Notes: generated by a model from the letters alone, not told the origin. 64,000 nt of DNA from Anthoceros angustus (GCA_010909165.1 MU008164.1:124001-188000), one strand, 5' to 3'; positions 34,465 through 45,765 are shown, counted from the stretch's first letter. A program made the numbers and translations.

Positions 34465-34924
34465 CGCCTCGCCTTGTAGAGTAACAAAGATGGGGGCACT
34501 GTGCCTAGATGGGCTCACGTGCAGTACTCTAGCAAGTTGTTAAGAGTCTCGCGTCAACCCTTTGGGACTGCTTTCCGAGTGAGGAGTCACATCAGCAATC
34601 TAGATCGTTGAGAAGTGATAGGTTACTGATCCAACGTGGTGTCGGCTAAGAAGCAGGTCGCATCCCAAGTTCCAACATCCTGCTTTTGGTTTTGCAGGCA
34701 CCCTCAGAAAACCATCTTCGGTAATTTGGAGTATCCAGCTCCGTTCTGTTACCGGATGTGAATATCTTTGGGACAGTCTTCATGTCCTTCAACATGGAAT
34801 TGCGTCCGCTGAGTCTCTCGTGTCCTCATTTCTCGACGTAATGTACATTTTTGCTACCTATTTAAGTGACAGGCTTTTGAATTTGGGTCCAGCCAGTTTA
34901 ATTGCTATGTTTTCCGGTAGAGGG
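34465..34924. other. convergent intergenic region between the E3 ligase and SPD1-like genes
   Basis: It contains only the presumed 3' UTRs of the two convergent genes. No further features were recognised. Confidence 0.6.
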
Positions 34925-36916
34925 TCAGTCGGGCAAGATAGGGAGTCGGCTGACGCTGGTTCCTCCCGTGCTTGAGAGTTGTTTGCCATCTTCCTCACCT
35001 TCCAGAGCAGGCACAGCAGAGAGCGCGGCTGGAGCAGCAGAAGAGTGGGAAGGGAGAATCCTGAGGCGGAGCTTGGCATCACTCCCAGCCTTCTCCGTGG
35101 CCAGCTGATAGCCTTCCGCCAGCTTCTCCTGCAAGCCGATAACATCAATGCTCCTGGGAAGCAGCTCCACCGGCTGACCCCTGGGAATCACGATCCGCTC
35201 TATGGCCTGCCGCGCTTCCTCCAGCGCATCTATCCTCTCCTCCGACGTGCTACTGCTACCCCGCTCCCTGCTCTGCTCCGCGTCCCTCTCCCTCAGTGCA
35301 TCCGACGACACCCACGCGTTGCTCACCAGCGACTCCATCCCCAGAATTGCCCGCAACGCCCTCACCATCTGCGCCATAGTGTTGGCCTTGATGGCGAAGA
35401 TTGGAAGCTGCCGGAACTTGGCCATTCCCCGCACCCAGGAGTTCTGCTTCAACTTGCTCCTCAGCGCCAGCACGGCGTCCGCGGCCCCGATGTCGTCCGT
35501 CAGCTGCACGGCCTTCTCCAGCCCCATCACCTCCATCACCTGCTCCAACGCCGCCTCCGTCACCTGGTACGCAAAGAGCTTCAGAGGCGGGTCGCCTAAA
35601 CCCCAACCCTTGCCGCCATCTCCCGCCACATAGTCCTCCTCCTCCGAGCTCTCCTCATCGCTCTCACCATCGCTGCTGGTGCATCCATCCTGTGAAGCTT
35701 GGCCTTCCATGGAAGCAGAAGAGGCGATCACCTGTCCCGCATCCGTCATCCTTCGCACCTCCACCAGCGGAGTGCGCCCCGCGAGAAGAGCGTCCACAGT
35801 GGCCGCCAGGCTTCGGTGCACGCGCCACTCGCTCCTGGACACCATCTCCACCGCGGCCGTGAAGGTCGGCGGGCCCATCCGCTCCAGCACGCTCTTCTGC
35901 ACTCCCCGCCTTCGAGCCTCCTCGTCCCCGAGCGTCACGCTCTGGATCCCCCCCGCCAAGCTCTGCAGGGACGGATTCTTGATGAGGTTATCCACAGTCA
36001 TGCCGTGCGCGGTGGCCACCAGCTGCACTCCCCGCTGGGCGATGGTCCCCGCTGCAGCAGCCTCCCGCTCCGTCCCGATCTCATCAATCACGATAGTCTG
36101 CGGCATGTGATTCTCCACGGCCTCGATCATCACATGGTGCTGCATCTCCACCCTCGCCACCTGCATCCTCCTGGCCCTCCCGATCCCGGGATGCGCGATG
36201 TCCCCGTCCCCACCGATCTCGTTCGAGGTGTCCACCACCACGACGCGCCTGGCGTACTCGTCCGCCAGCACCCGCGCCACCTCCCGGATGGCCGTGGTCT
36301 TCCCGACCCCGGGCGGGCCCATAAGCAGCAGCGAGCCTCCCCCGGCCACCAGATCTCGCACCATCTCCGCGCTCCCCGAGATGGCCCGCCCCACCCGGCA
36401 TGTGAGCCCGACGATCTTCCCTCCTCTGTTCCGGATCGCGCTCACCCGGTGCAGCGTCCTGTCGATCCCCGCCCGGTTGTCCTCCGCGAAATCCCCGACC
36501 ACGGCCACGGCTCTCGCCAAATCCTCTGCCGACACCGCCTGCTCCGAAATCGGCCAATCCCCGGACGGGAATCTGGCCACCGGCCGCCTCCCAAGGTCCA
36601 GCACGATCTCCACCAGTCCCTGGATCTCCTCATGCTGCACCAGGCTCTCCCGCAGCGGCTCCGCCACCAGCGCCACCAGCTGCTGCAGCTCCCCTTCCAA
36701 TGCGCCTTCTTGCTCTAGCCCTTGCCCTTGCCCTTGCCCCAGCCGCCTCGTCGTCACGCTCTGCCCTCCACCATGGCCACACCACCCGGTCACGTGCCGG
36801 AGCAGGCTCACGTGCTCTACGTTCCACCTCCCGCGTCCGCCATAGCCACAATCTCGAGCTCGGGTCGTGAACCCGACGCGGACGCCCACGCGCGGGGCCA
36901 CGACCAGGCAATTCAT
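34925..36916 (-). CDS. SPD1: SEEDLING PLASTID DEVELOPMENT 1 / Ycf45-like AAA ATPase (663 aa)
   Basis: A single open frame from ATG 36916 (MNCLVVAPRVGVRVGFTTRA), so intronless here. It has a Walker A GPPGVGKTT at residues 200-208, a Walker B QTIVIDEIGTE at about 273-283, and DTSNEIGGDGDIAHPGIGRA between them, the signature of the stage III sporulation AA/Ycf45 group. The tail IDVIGLQEKLAEGYQLATEK followed by LRLRILP resembles the R3H nucleic-acid-binding module of SPD1. The N-terminal 60 residues are Arg/Gly-rich with few acidic residues, suiting a plastid transit peptide. In Arabidopsis SPD1 is needed for chloroplast development in seedlings; the gene descends from the cyanobacterial ycf45. 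An acidic Ser/Glu segment (about 420-435) is an insert relative to the core. High GC content. Confidence 0.9.
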   Translation of the reverse strand: MNCLVVAPRVGVRVGFTTRARDCGYGGRGRWNVEHVSLLRHVTGWCGHGGGQSVTTRRLGQGQGQGLEQEGALEGELQQLVALVAEPLRESLVQHEEIQGLVEIVLDLGRRPVARFPSGDWPISEQAVSAEDLARAVAVVGDFAEDNRAGIDRTLHRVSAIRNRGGKIVGLTCRVGRAISGSAEMVRDLVAGGGSLLLMGPPGVGKTTAIREVARVLADEYARRVVVVDTSNEIGGDGDIAHPGIGRARRMQVARVEMQHHVMIEAVENHMPQTIVIDEIGTEREAAAAGTIAQRGVQLVATAHGMTVDNLIKNPSLQSLAGGIQSVTLGDEEARRRGVQKSVLERMGPPTFTAAVEMVSRSEWRVHRSLAATVDALLAGRTPLVEVRRMTDAGQVIASSASMEGQASQDGCTSSDGESDEESSEEEDYVAGDGGKGWGLGDPPLKLFAYQVTEAALEQVMEVMGLEKAVQLTDDIGAADAVLALRSKLKQNSWVRGMAKFRQLPIFAIKANTMAQMVRALRAILGMESLVSNAWVSSDALRERDAEQSRERGSSSTSEERIDALEEARQAIERIVIPRGQPVELLPRSIDVIGLQEKLAEGYQLATEKAGSDAKLRLRILPSHSSAAPAALSAVPALEGEEDGKQLSSTGGTSVSRLPILPD

Positions 36917-37069
36917 CTCCCATGGTCTCTCGTTTCTATCACATGGCTCATGTATCCATCCTGTTTCAGTTCCATGAGGATGATGATGAATGTCACATGT
37001 TCTTTCGGGTTTATATCACTAACCATCTTCTTGACCTTGAGGGGAAACACTTCCAACCACATCTTGCCC

Positions 37070-37150
37070 CTGCGATCCTATGATCCGGAATTCGAACCTC
37101 CGTCGGTTAGTGGCGAGAGCGTTCTGTGCTAACCAGTGGCACGATGACGA
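37070..37150 (-). repeat. tRNA-like relic, possible SINE head
   Basis: On the minus strand GTGCCACTGGTTAGCACAGA resembles a D arm with a Pol III A box, and GGAGGTTCGAATTCC resembles a T arm with a B box (GGTTCGANNCC plus one base). The acceptor stem does not pair, so it is not a working tRNA gene. Most likely a tRNA pseudogene or the head of a SINE. Confidence 0.4.
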
Positions 37151-37630
37151 TGGATGTGTGTCGTAATTGTTGTAGCATTTTCTCAAAATTATTTTATCCA
37201 TAATAATGTGGCATCTTACCCGCTAACCCGAGCTCCAGGTTCACATAGCCCCGGCGCGGTTACAAATATCTCTGCCCGCTAACCAAATATCTTGACAACC
37301 AGACAAATCGCATCCTGTTCGTGTGGCACTGCCTCCACCACCACTCCCTCCTCCCGCAAAAGCCTACGGCGCAAAAGGGGGCTGCGTCTACACACCTCCG
37401 GATACAGCCCTAAAAGAAGCGCCCGGCTAAGAAATGCCCAGAATGTGCGGGAGCGTTTAGTCCGGATGCCGCATTGATATCGTCCGCCCGGGCTACAGCT
37501 TCTCACATTTTAGGCCGCTGTCACGACTAAAGGGGAGGCGGAACAGTGGGGGGTTAGAGAAGCGGCAGGGCTTGAGAGGGTTGTGGGTGTGAGACGTTCT
37601 TAGTCCGGGTGCTGAAGTAGGGCAGCGGCT

Positions 37631-37644
37631 TAAACCCTAAACCA
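37631..37644. promoter_or_regulatory. telo-box-like motif upstream of RH3
   Basis: TTAAACCCTAAACC contains AAACCCTAA, the plant telo-box common near the transcription start of genes for translation and ribosome biogenesis. RH3 acts in plastid ribosome assembly, which would fit. Function here is inference. Confidence 0.4.
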
Positions 37645-37771
37645 TCTGCTACTTGGTGCACGAAGCTCGCAGCCTTTCTGTCCTTTCAGATTGTGTGCTG
37701 CTGCTGTTGCTGCTGCGCAACTGTTCGTCGAGGAGGTCGACAGCATCTCTGTTTCCGCCTCGCCTGTCTTT

Positions 37772-38084
37772 GGTGAGCGTCTAGACTGCCCGGTCTGTGT
37801 GTGCCGATGTTGGGCGTGGCAGGGTTTGGATGTTCCTAGAAGGTTCTGCATTTTGTTAGGGATGGTTTGTTGTCGCGTTCGGAGGGACGGTGGGGTGAGG
37901 TTTTGTAGCCCTCGTTGTATTCATTTGTACGTGTGTGGTGGAGAGTCTGGTGGGCTGGGTGCCGGGATCGCTGTCCTTTGCTTGAAGGTGAGTGTTGTGG
38001 TGGCGGCGGGAGTTGGCATCGTGGATGATGGTGGCGAGCTCATGTGGACTCTGTTGTTGATCGGTGATGGTGTTGAGTGGATGC
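37772..38084 (+). other. putative 5' UTR intron of the RH3-like gene
   Basis: TTTG followed by GTGAGCGTC at 37772 is a good donor. TGGATGCAG ending at 38084 is a good acceptor, 125 bp before the chosen ATG at 38209. Removing it would leave a short leader starting near the telo-box. No transcript evidence is available. Confidence 0.4.
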
Positions 38085-38208
38085 AGGCTTGGCGCTGAGG
38101 GGGTTGCCTCCTTCAATATATTTGTTGGAGTGTGTTGTTGGAGACATCAGCGTGGCGCCAATAACGGGCAGGGAGGTTGGCGTCCGAGCGCTGCTCTGGG
38201 TCAGAGCC

Positions 38209-40833
38209 ATGGCTGGAGCCACCACCCTCACTCCTTCCGCCTCTCTGCAGCTGCAAGGGCTATGTCTGGAGACCTCCAAGAGGGCTGTGGCGTCTCGGGC
38301 CAGTGCCGCCGGCTGGCCCAGCCCGGCCCTGTCGCTCTCCTCGTCCTCGTCCTCTTGTTTCGGTGGCGAGGCTGGGAAGGTGGGCCTGAGCGTTTCCAGG
38401 CCCGTCTTTCTGATGCCCGGGCAGAAATGTCCGGACGTGCTGAAGTCTGCCGTGTGTTTTCAGAGGGACGGGCTGTTGAAGGGGCTTGAGGATTTCGACT
38501 CCTCCTCCTTCGCTGTCAAGGGGTCCAGGGGGGTTCACACGCAGGGGGCTTACCAGTCGTCGGCAGTGGTATCTGCGGAGTACCTGGTGGCGGAGGAGGA
38601 GCAGACAAGTGTGAGGGACGGCAGGTACAGCAGCGCCTCTAGTGGTCTCTTTTCCTATGATGTCAGAAGTGAGGCTGTGGGAACCACGGAAACTTCGGAT
38701 GCCAGGGATCCGCTAGCTATTGCCAACCTGGGCATTTCCGACATCATCGTGAAGGCTTTGTCCGCCCGTGGTATTGAGAAGTTGTTTCCTATTCAGAGCG
38801 CGGTGCTGGAGCCCGCCATGCGGGGCAAGGACCTGATTGGCCGGGCCAAGACGGGGACCGGGAAGACACTCGCTTTTGGGATACCGATTCTCCACAAAAT
38901 TACCGAGGAGAATGAGCAGAACAGACTTGCCAAGAGGATGGGCCGTACTCCTCGGGCTCTTGTGTTGGCCCCAACCCGAGAGCTTGCGAAGCAGGTAGAG
39001 AGGGAGTTTAAGGAATCAGCTCCGCACCTGAGCACGTGCTGTGTTTACGGAGGTGTGTCCATCATAGAGCAGAAGAGATCTCTTGACCGAGGCGTCGACA
39101 TTGTTGTTGGTACCCCTGGTCGAGTGATAGACCTGCTTAATCAGGGTAACCTGAAGCTGCAAGACTGCCGCTTTATTGTTCTGGATGAAGCAGATCAGAT
39201 GCTTGCTGTCGGTTTTGCGGAGGACGTGGAAAGGATCTTAGAGTCTGCGCCAACAGTGAGGCAAAGTATGTTGTTTTCTGCCACCATGCCTGCATGGGTC
39301 CTGAAGTTATCCCGGCGGTATTTGAAGGAGCCTACGACCATCGATCTGGTGGGGGACAACGACGAGAAGCTTGCAGAGGGCATCAAAATCAAGGCTGTCG
39401 GTGTTGGTGGAACCATGAAGAGGACTGTCTTGAATGACCTTATCACAGTGTATGGGAAAGGTGGAAAAACTATTGTGTTCACCCAGACCAAGCGGGACGC
39501 TGATGAGGTTGCCATGGTCATGAGTCGGATATTGGGTTGTGAGGCCCTTCATGGTGATATCTCTCAGCACCAGCGCGAGAAGACTCTGAATGGGTTCCGC
39601 TCAGGAATATTTTCTGTGCTGGTCGCCACGGACGTGGCTGCTCGAGGTCTGGATATCCCCAACGTTGATCTGGTCATTCACTATGAAGCACCCAATGACT
39701 CTGAGACCTTTGTCCATCGCACGGGAAGGACAGGAAGGGCTGGGAAAACGGGCACTGCCATTCTCATGTATGCAAGCCAACAGCAAAGGACTCTGCGGAC
39801 CATAGAGCATGATGTGGGATGCAAGTTTGAGTACATCGCACCTCCAACTTTGTACGAGGTTCTGAGGTCATCCGCCGACCAAGCTGAAGATCAAATCAGG
39901 AAAGTGCACCCTGAACTGAAGACTGTCTTCCTGGAGACTGCGGAGAAACTTCTGGCAGAGCAGGGTTCTGGAGCTCTAGCAGCTGCCATTGCACACATGA
40001 GCGGCTACACGCAACCTCCTGCACCTCGCTCTTTGATCACCCATGAAGAAGGGAAAGTGACCCTGCGTCTCATCCGTACTGGACGACCCATTCGCAGTCT
40101 CATCAATGCCCGAGCTGTCACAGGCGCTGTGTCCAGCATCTTCCCTGAGGCGGCATACCAAATGGGTAAAATCCGTGTGATCTCAGAACCTGATGTGGAC
40201 GGTGCAGTCTTTGATGTGCCAGAGGAGCTGGCTAAGGAATTCCTGTCGAAGCCGACTGCAGCTGGCGAGACTGTGGACATGCCCAAGGTGCTACCCAGGC
40301 TGGAGGATGACGAAGAGGACCTGAGATCTCGTGACTTTGGAAGGTTCTCAAGGGACGGGGGTAGAGGGGGCTCTAGAAGCCGGGGTGGCTATGGGGGTTC
40401 GAGCGGTGGCTATGGGGGTTCAAGTGGCGGTTATGGGGGTGGTGGCTATGGGCAGAGGAGTGGTGGCTATGGATCTTCTAGCGGTGGCTATGGATCTTCT
40501 AGCGGCGGCTACGGATCGTCTAGCGGTGGCTATGGGTCTGCTAGCGGTGGCTATGGGTCTGCTAGCGGAGGCTATGGATCTGCTAGCGGTGGCTATGGGT
40601 CTGGGAGTGGGAGTGGTGGGTATGGGTCGGGGTCCGGGAGTTCTGGCTATGGGTATGGGAGTGGGTCTGGGACTGCAAGGTCTGATGGTATGCTTAGGAG
40701 AGGAGGTGGAGAATCCTATGGCGGCAGCAGTGGAGGTGCTAGCAGGGGTGGCTCTTTCGGCGGTGCTTGCTATTTATGTGGGCAGCCTGGTCACCGTGCC
40801 TCTGACTGCCCTTCAGGTGGTAGCAGGCGGTGA
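38209..40833 (+). CDS. RH3: DEAD-box ATP-dependent RNA helicase 3-like, plastid (874 aa)
   Basis: The start is ATG 38209 ([12 protein letters not shown]), the first ATG in frame; the Ser/Ala-rich leader suits a transit peptide. The motifs are in order: Q motif (FPIQSAV), I AKTGTGKT (213-220), Ia APTRELA, GG, TPGR, II DEAD (326-329), III SAT (357-359), then IV-VI with [15 protein letters not shown] and [10 protein letters not shown] (about 503). After the core comes a GUCT domain ([32 protein letters not shown]). A Gly/Tyr/Ser-rich tail with about 15 GGYGSS-type repeats follows, and then a CCHC zinc knuckle [18 protein letters not shown] plus knuckle is diagnostic of RH3, which in angiosperms aids splicing of plastid group II introns and 50S assembly. 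No introns interrupt the frame. Divergent from SPD1-like, giving a pair of plastid genes. Confidence 0.95.
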   Translation: MAGATTLTPSASLQLQGLCLETSKRAVASRASAAGWPSPALSLSSSSSSCFGGEAGKVGLSVSRPVFLMPGQKCPDVLKSAVCFQRDGLLKGLEDFDSSSFAVKGSRGVHTQGAYQSSAVVSAEYLVAEEEQTSVRDGRYSSASSGLFSYDVRSEAVGTTETSDARDPLAIANLGISDIIVKALSARGIEKLFPIQSAVLEPAMRGKDLIGRAKTGTGKTLAFGIPILHKITEENEQNRLAKRMGRTPRALVLAPTRELAKQVEREFKESAPHLSTCCVYGGVSIIEQKRSLDRGVDIVVGTPGRVIDLLNQGNLKLQDCRFIVLDEADQMLAVGFAEDVERILESAPTVRQSMLFSATMPAWVLKLSRRYLKEPTTIDLVGDNDEKLAEGIKIKAVGVGGTMKRTVLNDLITVYGKGGKTIVFTQTKRDADEVAMVMSRILGCEALHGDISQHQREKTLNGFRSGIFSVLVATDVAARGLDIPNVDLVIHYEAPNDSETFVHRTGRTGRAGKTGTAILMYASQQQRTLRTIEHDVGCKFEYIAPPTLYEVLRSSADQAEDQIRKVHPELKTVFLETAEKLLAEQGSGALAAAIAHMSGYTQPPAPRSLITHEEGKVTLRLIRTGRPIRSLINARAVTGAVSSIFPEAAYQMGKIRVISEPDVDGAVFDVPEELAKEFLSKPTAAGETVDMPKVLPRLEDDEEDLRSRDFGRFSRDGGRGGSRSRGGYGGSSGGYGGSSGGYGGGGYGQRSGGYGSSSGGYGSSSGGYGSSSGGYGSASGGYGSASGGYGSASGGYGSGSGSGGYGSGSGSSGYGYGSGSGTARSDGMLRRGGGESYGGSSGGASRGGSFGGACYLCGQPGHRASDCPSGGSRR
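40380..40670 (+). repeat. in-frame GGYGSSS minisatellite in RH3
   Basis: A 21-bp period GGTGGCTATGGATCTTCTAGC-like unit (start GGTGGCTATGG) is repeated about 13 times. It encodes Gly-Gly-Tyr-Gly-Ser/Ala-Ser-Ser. Neighbouring units are nearly identical, pointing to recent expansion. It lengthens the RNA-binding Gly-rich tail. Confidence 0.9.
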
Positions 40834-40912
40834 AAGGGCTCTAAAGGTGGGCTCTAAAGGTGGTAGCAGGCGGTGAAAGGGCTCGAAAGGTGGGCTTTAA
40901 AGGTGGGTGGAA
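40820..40912. repeat. tandem duplication at the RH3 stop codon
   Basis: GGTAGCAGGCGGTGAAAGGG, which contains the last codons and the stop, recurs at about 40860. GGTGGGCTCTAAAGG-type units occur around it three times. The duplication lies in the 3' UTR and does not change the protein. Confidence 0.8.
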
Positions 40913-41568
40913 CGGAGTAAAGTTTCCGCAGCAGTGAAGTATCTCCAGGAATAGCTCCCACAGTCTGGATAGTACGGCTATTATGCTAGGATATGTGTAC
41001 CAACACCGTAACTCAATGTGGCTCTGCCGAATCATCCAAGTGGTTTCTGGCTCCCTATTTAAATTGGACTAGAGACAGTGTTCGATTAGTGCAGTATTGC
41101 TTACTTTCGGAAGAATGCTGTGGGGGATGATTGGCCTAATATGTAGTTAAAAGGCAATGGCCTTTGAACGTAGTCCATGTGAAGGCAGGGTACAGAGATG
41201 ACATTTCAGGACAAGCAGAGTGTGCGCCCGAATTGGCAATACCGATAACGTTAGAGTTGGTTCTGTATTTGGTTGCAAATTCTTTTGAAATGGAAGATGG
41301 ATGTTGCTGTTGGCTGCGCAATTTGATGTCCATACGATGTACACTATTTGTTTGCAAACTTACCGATACGTTGTGACGTTGCCACACTCTCCAAAACTAC
41401 TTCAAACAAGAGTGAGATTAGTAGACCAAAATGCTTGCTGTACAAAAGCCTGAAGGAAGGTCAAGACATGTAGAACCAGACCTTTGACGTTCCAACACGT
41501 TCCACATTAATGTCACTTACGTTGGTTTCCTAGCTTACAAATCCTGTTAATGTTTACAGGCACGCTTC
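40913..41568. other. convergent intergenic region downstream of RH3
   Basis: Presumed 3' UTRs of RH3 and the oxidoreductase gene. No other feature was recognised. Confidence 0.6.
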
Positions 41569-43041
41569 TCAGGAGTCCTTCACACTGACAACTTCGTAGT
41601 GCAGTCCAGCCTCCTGAAGCCTCTCTCGCAGGTCAGTGGTAGCAAAGGCAGCCCCAGGTGACCAGACTCCACCCTGCGGTAGAAATTTTCTCTCATCGAG
41701 CACCACTAGAGCAGCCTGTATCAGGCATATGGGGGTTGTGATGTAGCCGATCTCAGGGCCAGTTATGCGGGTCACAATCTGCTTATCTGGCTTCTGCGCT
41801 GTTGATATCGGCGTACTGCTGTACCCCTTGCCCACAAACCACATGGAGAAGTAGCTGGCCTCCACTTCCTCCTCCGTCGGTCCATCCTTGGAGAAAGTGC
41901 CCAACGAGAAAAGCGTCGGGTACTCCAGAAGCAGCTTCTTTCCCCACGAGAACTGCGCCAGAAGAGTCCACACTATTGCCATTACTATCAAAGCAATGAT
42001 GGCTCCAAGGCTTTTGTTGGCAAGGTAACACCCATAGTGAGCTGGCTGTATAGACCTCCACTTCTGCTTGATGGTTTCCACTGCTACATGATCATCTCCG
42101 GCATCAGCTGCCGTGGGCAACCCATCAGGGTACTGTGTCAACGTGGACTGAGTTTTCCGGACAAGAAGAGGGTCTGCAGAAGGTAGCTTCAAACCCCATG
42201 AGCCTGAGTTCTCTTCCCACTTGATAAGAGCAGGCTTTGAGGCTGGCAGGCCCGGAATCTGCAAAGATGAAGACAAGACAAGACACATAAATCAAACAAG
42301 GAAAACAGCAACTAAGCACATTATACAAGCAAAGGGGAGTTGGAGGGAGTAACCACCAGAAAAAAGAAACACCATGCTCACCTTTGGTCGACTACGCCGC
42401 GGCTTACGTTTCCTCAGCTCTGCCAAGTTCTTAGAGCTGGAGAGCCCTAGAATAGCAGACTCATAAGTACCAAAGTTTCCACGAATTCTCCTTCCCTTGG
42501 TACCCAGAAGGATGAAAGAATCGACGCTGTTTGGAATCCAGCCTCTGGTGGCAAACTCCTCATTGTTGTACAGAGCACCTGTCTCCGCAGGGATGGAGTC
42601 ATAGCCACAAGCTGAAACGACCAGAGACCCATTCTTGACAGCCAGGTCATGGTACTTGACCTCCATGGTCTCGATGAACTCTGGCTCCCCTGTGATATCC
42701 AGATAATCCACCCCAGCCTCCACACAGGCTGCAACCACGGGCTCCCCATACTTCCGATAAGGCCCCACACACGAGATGACCAGCCTGGTCTGCTTACAAA
42801 GCGCAGACAGAGAGTCGGGCGAGGTCACATCAGCTTCGATAATGGGTATCTGAGACGCAAGACCCGGACCCCCCGCCCAGGTCAGTGCGTCAGCAAGCTT
42901 CCCCTTGCTCCGACCGGCAATCCCGATTCTCCGCTTCCTGCCCTTCCCATCGTCCTGGAACTTGAGCATCTCCCGGATCACATACTTCCCCGTGAAGCCA
43001 GAGGCTCCGAAGATAACAACGTCCAGCACCTGCTCAGCCAT
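41569..43041 (-). CDS. saccharopine-dehydrogenase-like oxidoreductase, At5g39410-like (449 aa, two exons)
   Basis: Exon 1 is 43041-42382 and exon 2 is 42258-41569; the phase-0 GTGAGC...TTTGCAG intron joins RSRPK to IPGLPASK. The start is ATG 43041 (MAEQVLDVVIF). A Rossmann dinucleotide-binding loop GASGFTGKYV is at residues 12-21. Further family motifs are LVISCVGPYRKYGEPVVAAC, GVDYLDITGEPEFI and SACGYDSIPAETGA. A single hydrophobic span (AIIALIVMAIVWTLLAQF) is in exon 2, and the tail reads TTPICLIQAALVVLDE. Plant members are annotated as saccharopine-dehydrogenase-like on mitochondria or lipid droplets, but lysine catabolism is done by LKR/SDH. The substrate is therefore unknown. Length and splice structure are intact. 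Confidence 0.92.
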
Positions 43042-44200
43042 GTCCACCTCCTTCCCCCAGCTCCTCTCTTCAAGCCCGGTTCCCTGCCGTCTGCCACCTA
43101 CGAAATACAGGCTAAGCGACTAAGGCACCCCCGTTTCCTCGCTAGGGCATTCACGAACCGAATAAACAACCGCCATTTTCCCGATTGAAGCCGCCGATCC
43201 TGACCAGGATGCAGCCTTAGCCTTGTGTTTGAATAATGGCGTTTCGACGGCAACAAGAATCCTTGCTTACCTGCCAGCGTTCCTCCATTTCCAGCTAGAA
43301 GCACACAAGCTCCACCCAAAAGCAGGGAGCAGCTCGAAAGCATGCATGGATTGAAGCCTGCCGGTCTCACATTCCGCAAGCTGGGGTTGCAGGCATGCTA
43401 TCTCTCGACTGATCTCGACAGGTGCTCCACCTCTTCCTTGGAGAAGTAATCATATCTGAGGAACGATTTACGATTCAATCCAGAAGCCTGAAGAAATGCA
43501 GCAGCATCTCTGTTGCTTAGAACACAAGTTCACAACCATTACATAGCTATGCAGGGACTCAGGACACACTTCAGATGGGAAGCCGAATCCATGCGTAAGA
43601 CTTTGCACAGGCCTATTCAATTTTCAAGCATTCTAGGATGATTTGGAAGAGAGCTTCACAATTGAGTGTTTTGTTCTCACATTGCTGGAAGACTTTTTGT
43701 CCAAGGGTAATGGTAATAAGGCCCACTGCGAAAGATTAGATTGCGTCATGAGGAAGTGTTCGTCACTAGCTCAAAGCCGGTGCAGTAGTCTTCAGGCATC
43801 AACGTCTTTCCCACTGGTCGTGAAGGGCTCGCAGACAGGAGGTTGAGTTCCAAGCACACACACTTCAGCTCCTAACCTGCACCTCTCCAGGAGCTGGATG
43901 TCGATGTCACAAGCTGGCCATCCCATGTATCGAAACCAGGGTTTGTGCAGCGGAGAAGACGAATCGAATCCATCCGTCTTGTGATGGTGCGTACAACGTT
44001 ATGAGCTACTTGCTTGAAAACAAAAACATGCCCTTCATGGTTTTGCTAAAACACACTACCTACCACTAAGCTACAACAATAATTTTATTTACAACTTTAT
44101 TTATGTCCACTAAGGATGGAAGAACCATCATGGGAGAGAGATAGTACAGCTTAAAAAGAGGCCAACGATTGTGTACACATGTACATCTGAACTAGATCTT
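43042..44200. other. intergenic stretch upstream of the oxidoreductase gene
   Basis: It holds the presumed promoter near 43050-43200. No further genes, repeats or RNA genes were recognised. Confidence 0.5.
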
Positions 44201-45565
44201 CCGAAAATCAAGAAGCTCAGAGAGACATAGACCAATGAGCTTTGTAATATGAAACAGAAGAATTTGCGCAAGAAAAAACCAGCACCCTCCAAAAGAAGAG
44301 TGTAGCAAGCCCGAGTAGAAACATAGACAGGGCAATAGAAGAGGAAGTGCGATTCATATTCAAGGTCAAAAGAGCATAGCTTGCAAATACGGGCAGCTTG
44401 AGGAGGTGTGGGCTTAAGCCAACGGTCAGTCTCGATTTGAAGGTGGTGGGAGCTAACATGAAATTGACCGATAAGAGTGCGGAGCTTGAAGGAGAGAGGT
44501 CAACTGAGGTAACGTGATAGGGCAGGGAATCCAAAGGGGGGATGGACACATAACTCCTCCTTGTAGAAACGGAGTTTGGATGTTAGGGAAAGGGCAAATG
44601 AAAGGGGGAACCAAGTGAGAGGAAGGTATCATAATTTAAGATCCCGCCAGATGAGGTGGTTGGAGGGAGATGAGAAAGGGGGAGGGGGAATGGGGAGTTG
44701 GCCAAGCCGGGAGCCTAAGGGGTGCAAAGTCAAGCCATTTAAGCCAAGCAGCTGCTTGGGAGAGCCAAGAAAATTAAGCTTGGGAATCAATATTGAGCCA
44801 AAGAGAATGGGAAGACCTGTAGGCAAGGAGATGGTAAGGGGGGTAGGCTTGGGGGGCAAGGCTAACAATGTTAAGGAGGAGGAGGCGGTAAAGGAAACAA
44901 AAGAGGCGAAAGAGGCCATCAAGTTCAAGGGGAAAGGTAGCAAATTCAGAAAGGAGGACAGGTAAGGGGGCCGAACACTTACAGGCAATGTGAGCACGAA
45001 CAAAGGAGGTTTGTACTTTTTCCACCTCAGCCCAAGAGAGGAAGAGGAAAGACTCGGGCCCCAAACCTCAGCACCATAAATAGTGGAGGGTATGACCAAT
45101 GTGTTGAAAAGTTGCTTCCGGAGGTTGATATCCTGAATATTCATCCTATGTAAAGCCCGGCGTAGAGCATCAGCAGCACCCATCCCCTTGGTGGCGCGAG
45201 AAGAAGCAGAAAAAGTCTAATTGAACTTCGGAACAAAAATCATAACACCTAGGTACGTATAAGAGCGGACCATCTCCACCTTTTGACCATCATAGAAGAA
45301 TACGCAATCACCCTTGTAATCCTCAGAGTTAATCGCATGATCTTGGTCTTGCGCAGATTGACAATGAGACCCTTGGCTTTACAAAAACTGAAAAGCACGT
45401 CAAGTTGCTACTGTAAGTCTTCCGGGGAATGCGAAAAAAGAAAAATATCATCTACATATAAAAGGTTAGGGATACTTTCGAGGAACAGGCGAGCGCCAGG
45501 ATCACCAAATGACAAAAGCCACTCTTCAAGCTCGTCAATTACAATCCAAAAAGATTTGAGTTAGA
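44200..45565 (-). mobile_element. LINE (non-LTR retrotransposon) ORF2 remnant, RT to zinc-binding tail
   Basis: On the minus strand the order is LYVDDIFLFSHSPEDL (catalytic YVDD, about 45475-45425), VNLRKTKIM, then GMGAADALRRALHRMNIQDI and FNTLVIPSTIYGAEVWGPSL (RT thumb, about 45185-45060). A C-terminal HLQIETDRWLKP, CKLCSFDLEYESHFLFYCP zinc-binding region follows (about 44440-44330). These are LINE ORF2 signatures of land plants. Many frameshifts and stops separate the parts, and the endonuclease domain and 3' tail were not found. Confidence 0.85.
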
Positions 45566-45765
45566 AGTACAGACCGCATTGGTTATGGTTAGCTTAGCTT
45601 AACCCAACGAGGTCATACCCTTTGGCATCTTGAACCGAAGAGGTACAACTCTTCAGACACAGGCTATAAAAGCCCACTGCTTGTAATCAATTGTATCAAT
45701 TAGTAAAGCACTAAACTTTGATCAAACGCTTCCGCAAAGTACCTCAAACTTGGTATCAGAGCCAC
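45566..45765 (+). repeat. copia-type LTR end and primer-binding site
   Basis: TTGGTATCAGAGCC at about 45750 matches the initiator-Met tRNA primer-binding site used by most plant copia elements. Directly upstream is LTR-like sequence with a TATA box (GGCTATAAAAGCC, about 45662). The LTR probably starts near 45555-45570, where the LINE similarity ends. No polyprotein follows, so the element is either non-autonomous or truncated. Confidence 0.7.

Larger units (their letters stand above)
36917..37690. other. divergent intergenic region between SPD1-like and RH3-like genes
   Basis: It holds both promoters. The stretch at 37070-37150 is tRNA-like (listed separately). No coding sequence was recognised; the short frames are low-scoring. 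Confidence 0.5.

Noticed and set aside
35699-36718. 339-codon plus-strand frame opposite the SPD1-like gene
   Set aside because: Antisense shadow in GC-rich coding sequence; His/Pro/Arg-rich with no motif.
37070-37150. A functional tRNA gene
   Set aside because: D- and T-arm-like sequence is present, but the acceptor ends do not pair and the anticodon arm is poor.
37690-38208. GTG/other-codon extension of RH3 upstream of 38209 (to 38077)
   Set aside because: No ATG lies in that part of the frame, and a likely splice acceptor at 38084 places it in the leader.
40331-40876. Long plus-strand frame with MGVVAM-type repeats over the RH3 tail
   Set aside because: It is the other-frame reading of the in-frame GGYGSS repeat of RH3.
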